Assembly (NCBI GenBank): GCA_022181065.1
Contig: BQMY01000085.1
Span: forward strand, 1 to 64,000
Source: Melioribacteraceae bacterium
GTDB lineage: Bacteria > Bacteroidota > Ignavibacteria > Ignavibacteriales > Melioribacteraceae
DNA: 64,000 nt
Direction: 5' to 3'
Made by a program: the position numbers and the translations under genes. This document shows positions 61,373 to 64,000 of the stretch, piece after piece. The notes beneath the pieces were generated by a model that was not told the origin of the DNA, did no database searches, and worked only from the letters and a program-made list of their open reading frames with translations. Within the stretch, counting starts at the first letter, position 1; the number at the start of each line of letters is the position of its first letter.

Positions 61373-61926
61373 TATTCCGCGGATTTGATTGTTTCGGATT
61401 TAATTTTGTGTTTCCCTTCATTTATGTATGGTACAAACCTCTCGAAAATAAAATGCTTCCAGACTCCCTCGACAATTTTCGATGTTTTATCTTCAACTTC
61501 CCCCGATCCGTGCACTTCATAGGCAAGCAAAGTTGAATCAGTGCCGACACTCTCAAAATAATACGACGTAACCATGTGTATAGCTCTGCCTGATAGACCC
61601 AAAGGACCTTCAAATCTGAGTATTTCACCCCTTTTAGCGTAGGTAACTTCGGCATGTTTTACACCATCGCCACTTTCATCGAATATCTCGTAAAATCCAC
61701 CACCCGGTTTAGCCTCAATGTAAAATTTGTACGGGTTTTCGCTGAAAGAATGATCCCACCATCCGCTTATATCTCCGGTGATGGCATCGTAAATCTCAAC
61801 TGTTGAACCGGGTAATGTCACTTCGTCCCTGAACTTGAAATTTTCCGATTCATTTTCAATTTCTACCTCTTCACAAGCGGTAAATAGTAGTGAGAGGAAA
61901 ATAAAAAATAGAAGTACTCTTTTCAT
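61372..61926 (-). CDS. Lipoprotein with SRPBCC-like domain
   Basis: The 184-residue protein has a lipoprotein signal (MKRVLLFFIFLSLLFTAC, lipobox FTAC). A single domain follows with the AHSA1/START-like pattern: VTLPGSTVEIYDAITGDISGWWDHSF, KFYIEAKPGGGFYEIFDESG, EVTYAKRGEILRFEGPLG and LLAYEVHGSGEV, closing with a helix. SRPBCC domains bind hydrophobic ligands; a lipidated, exported one is uncommon. ATG at 61926 is chosen since CCGGAG precedes it; an open frame upstream reaches into trkH. It lies between trkH and the K+ channel gene and overlaps the latter by one base. Confidence 0.78.
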   Translation of the reverse strand: MKRVLLFFIFLSLLFTACEEVEIENESENFKFRDEVTLPGSTVEIYDAITGDISGWWDHSFSENPYKFYIEAKPGGGFYEIFDESGDGVKHAEVTYAKRGEILRFEGPLGLSGRAIHMVTSYYFESVGTDSTLLAYEVHGSGEVEDKTSKIVEGVWKHFIFERFVPYINEGKHKIKSETIKSAE

Positions 61927-61997
61927 AATAACTCCGGATGTGGCTAATAAAATAAGTAATTGCAGAATAAAGGTCAGTAGTGATAATTCACTATTTT

Positions 61998-63446
61998 TTA
62001 TCTTTTCCAAAACGACGGTGAGAAGAGGATCAGGATTGTAAACAACTCAAGTCTTCCCAGAAGCATAAGGAAAGATAAAAACCATTTACCAAAATCGGGT
62101 ATATGGGCAAAATTTGAAACCGGGCCCACACTTCCTATTGCCGGACCCACATTACCAAGTGATGTGGCAACAGACCCCATAGCCGATTTGAAGTCAAGCC
62201 CAATCAGAGACATAACGAGCGTTCCGAAAACAAATATTATTACATAAAACAGGAAGAATGCAAGAATATTGTAGATGATCTCCTGAGGTACAGAACTTTT
62301 ATTGAACCTTACCGGAATCACTGCTCTGGGATGCACCAGTCGGCGCAGCTCAAGAATACTGTTTTTGATAAGTAGGAAATGACGTACGATTTTTATTCCA
62401 CCTCCTGTTGAACCCGCGCATCCGCCAACAAAAAGAAGAAGGAAAAACAACACACCGAAAAATGAGCCCCATGCTTCGTAATCAGCAGTAACATATCCTG
62501 TAGTGGTGATTATTGAGACCACTTGAAATAGTGAATCCCTGAAAGATTTTTCCACACCGGCATACTGGTTAATTATCAGAGGAATCGCTACAACAATCGC
62601 AAAAAATAGCGTCACCCGGAAATAAAACTTGAACTCGTCATTTTTTAGAACAGCGTCCCAGTTTCTGTGCAAATAATGATAATGAAGAGAGAAGTTTACT
62701 CCGGCAAGAAACATAAACAATATAATCACATAATCAATAAAAGCTGAATCATAAAATGCGACACTATCCTGCCTGGTAGAGAAACCTCCGGTCGCCATCG
62801 TTGTAAACGAGTGACAAACCGCGTCGAAGAGATTCATTCCACCCAGCATCAATAATCCGGTTTCGATAACGGTGAATATCACATAGATACCCCAGAGACG
62901 TTTGGCTGTTTCCCTTATTCGCGGATGAATTTTGTCTTTTGTAGGACCCGGCACTTCAGCGACAAAAAGCTGCATACCACCAATTCCCAACACCGGAAGA
63001 ATCGCCAGGGAAAGAACTATCATTCCCATACCGCCAATCCACTGGGTAACACTTCTCCAGAACAAGAGACCGTGTGGCAATTCCTCAATATTATTTAATA
63101 TGGAAGCCCCGGTTGTGGTAAACCCCGACATTGTTTCAAAAAAAGCGTCGGTATAACTCGGTATTGAACCATGAATAACAAATGGTATCGCGCCGAACAA
63201 CGACATTACAATCCAGCCGAGTGACACAACAATATAACCGTCCCGTTTTTTTATTTCTGTTGTGCCGCCGCGTGTGAACCAGTAAATCAGAAAACCGAGA
63301 AGAGAGGTTCCAATACCGCTTCCTGTTAGCACCCAGACATCATTATCTCCATAGTAGAGAGAAAATAAAACACCGGGGAGCATGAAAATCCCGTTAAGAA
63401 TTAACATAAACCCGATGAAATTAAATATTTTCCTGAGGTTTATCAT
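61998..63446 (-). CDS. trkH: Trk-type potassium uptake protein TrkH
   Basis: The 482-residue membrane subunit of the Trk K+ transporter has four repeated M1-P-M2 units, with filter loops SGFTTTGASIL, TMATGGFSTR, IITTTGYVTADY and TSLGNVGPAIG (about 108, 217, 316 and 435). The highly conserved GCAGSTGGGIKIVR segment (about 345-360) precedes the intramembrane loop. TrkH forms a dimer that is gated by the TrkA ring. Its start overlaps the trkA stop by one base (TAATG). Confidence 0.96.
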   Translation of the reverse strand: MINLRKIFNFIGFMLILNGIFMLPGVLFSLYYGDNDVWVLTGSGIGTSLLGFLIYWFTRGGTTEIKKRDGYIVVSLGWIVMSLFGAIPFVIHGSIPSYTDAFFETMSGFTTTGASILNNIEELPHGLLFWRSVTQWIGGMGMIVLSLAILPVLGIGGMQLFVAEVPGPTKDKIHPRIRETAKRLWGIYVIFTVIETGLLMLGGMNLFDAVCHSFTTMATGGFSTRQDSVAFYDSAFIDYVIILFMFLAGVNFSLHYHYLHRNWDAVLKNDEFKFYFRVTLFFAIVVAIPLIINQYAGVEKSFRDSLFQVVSIITTTGYVTADYEAWGSFFGVLFFLLLFVGGCAGSTGGGIKIVRHFLLIKNSILELRRLVHPRAVIPVRFNKSSVPQEIIYNILAFFLFYVIIFVFGTLVMSLIGLDFKSAMGSVATSLGNVGPAIGSVGPVSNFAHIPDFGKWFLSFLMLLGRLELFTILILFSPSFWKR

Positions 63447-64000
63447 TACTCAAAATATCTCTCAACTTTGTTGATCTCGCCCGGAAGCGCGAAAACAACT
63501 ACCTTGTCGTAATCTTTAATCTGTGTTTCACCTTCGGTAATGTATCCTTTTCCGTCCCGTACATAACCACCGATAATTGCGTGTTTCGGGAAACCGAGAT
63601 TCTTGACAGATTTTCTGGTAACCTTCGAGCCCGGTTTAGCGATATATTCAAATACTTCAGCGTCAATACCTTGTAGTGTAGCAAGTGATACCAGATTTGA
63701 TTTTCTGATAAATCTTGAGATATTGTTCGCCGCGATCAGCTTTTTATTAATTAGTGAATCGAGACCTATAGTTTGAGTAAGTGGTATGTAATCGATGTTA
63801 TCTACAAGAGCGATAGTTTTTGAGACTCCCAGATGCTTTGCCATCAAACATGATATAATATTGGTTTCCGCGTCATTGGTAACGGCGATAAATCCATCCA
63901 TATCGATAATACTCTCCTGGGCAAGCAAATCAATATCTCTGCCGTCACCTTGAATAACAAGCGACTTGTGCAGATAATCAGCGAGGTCCTGTGTTTTATC
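63446..64000 (-). CDS. trkA: Trk potassium uptake regulator TrkA (C-terminal part, runs off the window)
   Basis: The visible 184 codons are the C-terminal part of TrkA, the NAD(H)/nucleotide-binding ring that gates TrkH on the cytoplasmic side. In frame from the window edge one reads VIQGDGRDIDLLAQESI, then DGFIAVTNDAETNIISCLMAKHLGV (end of an RCK_N Rossmann domain), and a final RCK_C domain (VSLATLQGIDAEVFEYIAKPGS, IGGYVRDGKGYITEGETQIKDYDKVVVFA). The frame is open to base 64000, so the gene is incomplete. It is the first visible gene of the potassium operon. Confidence 0.95.
   Translation of the reverse strand, partial: DKTQDLADYLHKSLVIQGDGRDIDLLAQESIIDMDGFIAVTNDAETNIISCLMAKHLGVSKTIALVDNIDYIPLTQTIGLDSLINKKLIAANNISRFIRKSNLVSLATLQGIDAEVFEYIAKPGSKVTRKSVKNLGFPKHAIIGGYVRDGKGYITEGETQIKDYDKVVVFALPGEINKVERYFE

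Noticed and set aside
1-64000. CRISPR arrays, tRNA and rRNA genes, complete insertion sequences
   Set aside because: Looked for on both strands. No regularly spaced direct repeats, cloverleaf other than the tmRNA tRNA-like end, rRNA signature or transposase with terminal repeats was seen.

Overview
The window looks like chromosome of a free-living member of the Bacteroidota/Chlorobi group, most likely class Ignavibacteria. This is inferred from a C-terminal type IX secretion (Por) sorting domain with the NQNYPNPFNPTT signature (13615..14571), a TonB-dependent receptor with a carboxypeptidase-like N-terminal domain, Reg_prop/Y_Y_Y sensors, a DUF5723-like outer-membrane protein, and several genes without clear Shine-Dalgarno sites or with TTG starts. 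I cannot assign a species.

Layout. 1-2759 is strikingly AT-rich and gene-poor: a truncated beta-helix-like protein, a 46-residue zinc-ribbon protein (810..950) and a Replic_Relax-like protein. It ends exactly at the 3' end of the tmRNA gene ssrA (2760..3116), a classic integration site, so it is probably the end of an integrative element or island. 3118-7135 (minus) holds a cob(I)alamin adenosyltransferase, YgfZ, a lipoprotein and an M20 dipeptidase. 7526-9962 (plus) is an LptF/LptG permease pair. 9963-19432 (minus) is an envelope and signalling block: an outer-membrane protein plus a large lipoprotein, a T9SS cargo protein, a 1010-residue propeller-sensor adenylate cyclase, DUF3467 and a TPR protein. 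19700-24301 (plus) holds adenosine deaminase, a small unknown, urocanate hydratase and SerA. 24751-27965 (minus) has an ADP-forming acyl-CoA synthetase and RtcB. 28174-30875 is paaABCD without paaE. 31492-37282 is a peptidoglycan-recycling operon (amino-sugar kinase, AmpG-like permease with a 200-residue insert, NagZ fused to a beta-lactamase-like serine hydrolase). 38332-41772 is a 1146-residue protein that I tentatively assign to pyrophosphate-dependent PEP carboxykinase. 41931-49017 is mixed housekeeping (acyl-CoA ligase, SPFH, DUF971, GNAT, MeaB, DUF1697, thioredoxin, TSUP exporter). 49168-58795 (minus) holds a membrane-bound SpoIIE-type phosphatase, a TonB receptor, a patatin/BamA-type protein and YidC. 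These are followed by rnpA and rpmH. 59488-64000 (minus) is a tight potassium operon: trkA, trkH, SRPBCC lipoprotein, voltage-gated K+ channel, histidine kinase.

How the genes fit together. The cobalamin adenosyltransferase and MeaB both serve adenosylcobalamin-dependent methylmalonyl-CoA mutase, which is not in the window. Together with the acyl-CoA ligases, paaABCD and the PEP-carboxykinase candidate they suggest a heterotroph degrading amino acids, fatty acids and aromatics. Most intergenic regions carry palindromic repeats of at least two families. No rRNA, tRNA, CRISPR array or intact insertion sequence was seen. All homology calls come from reading motifs, without any database search.
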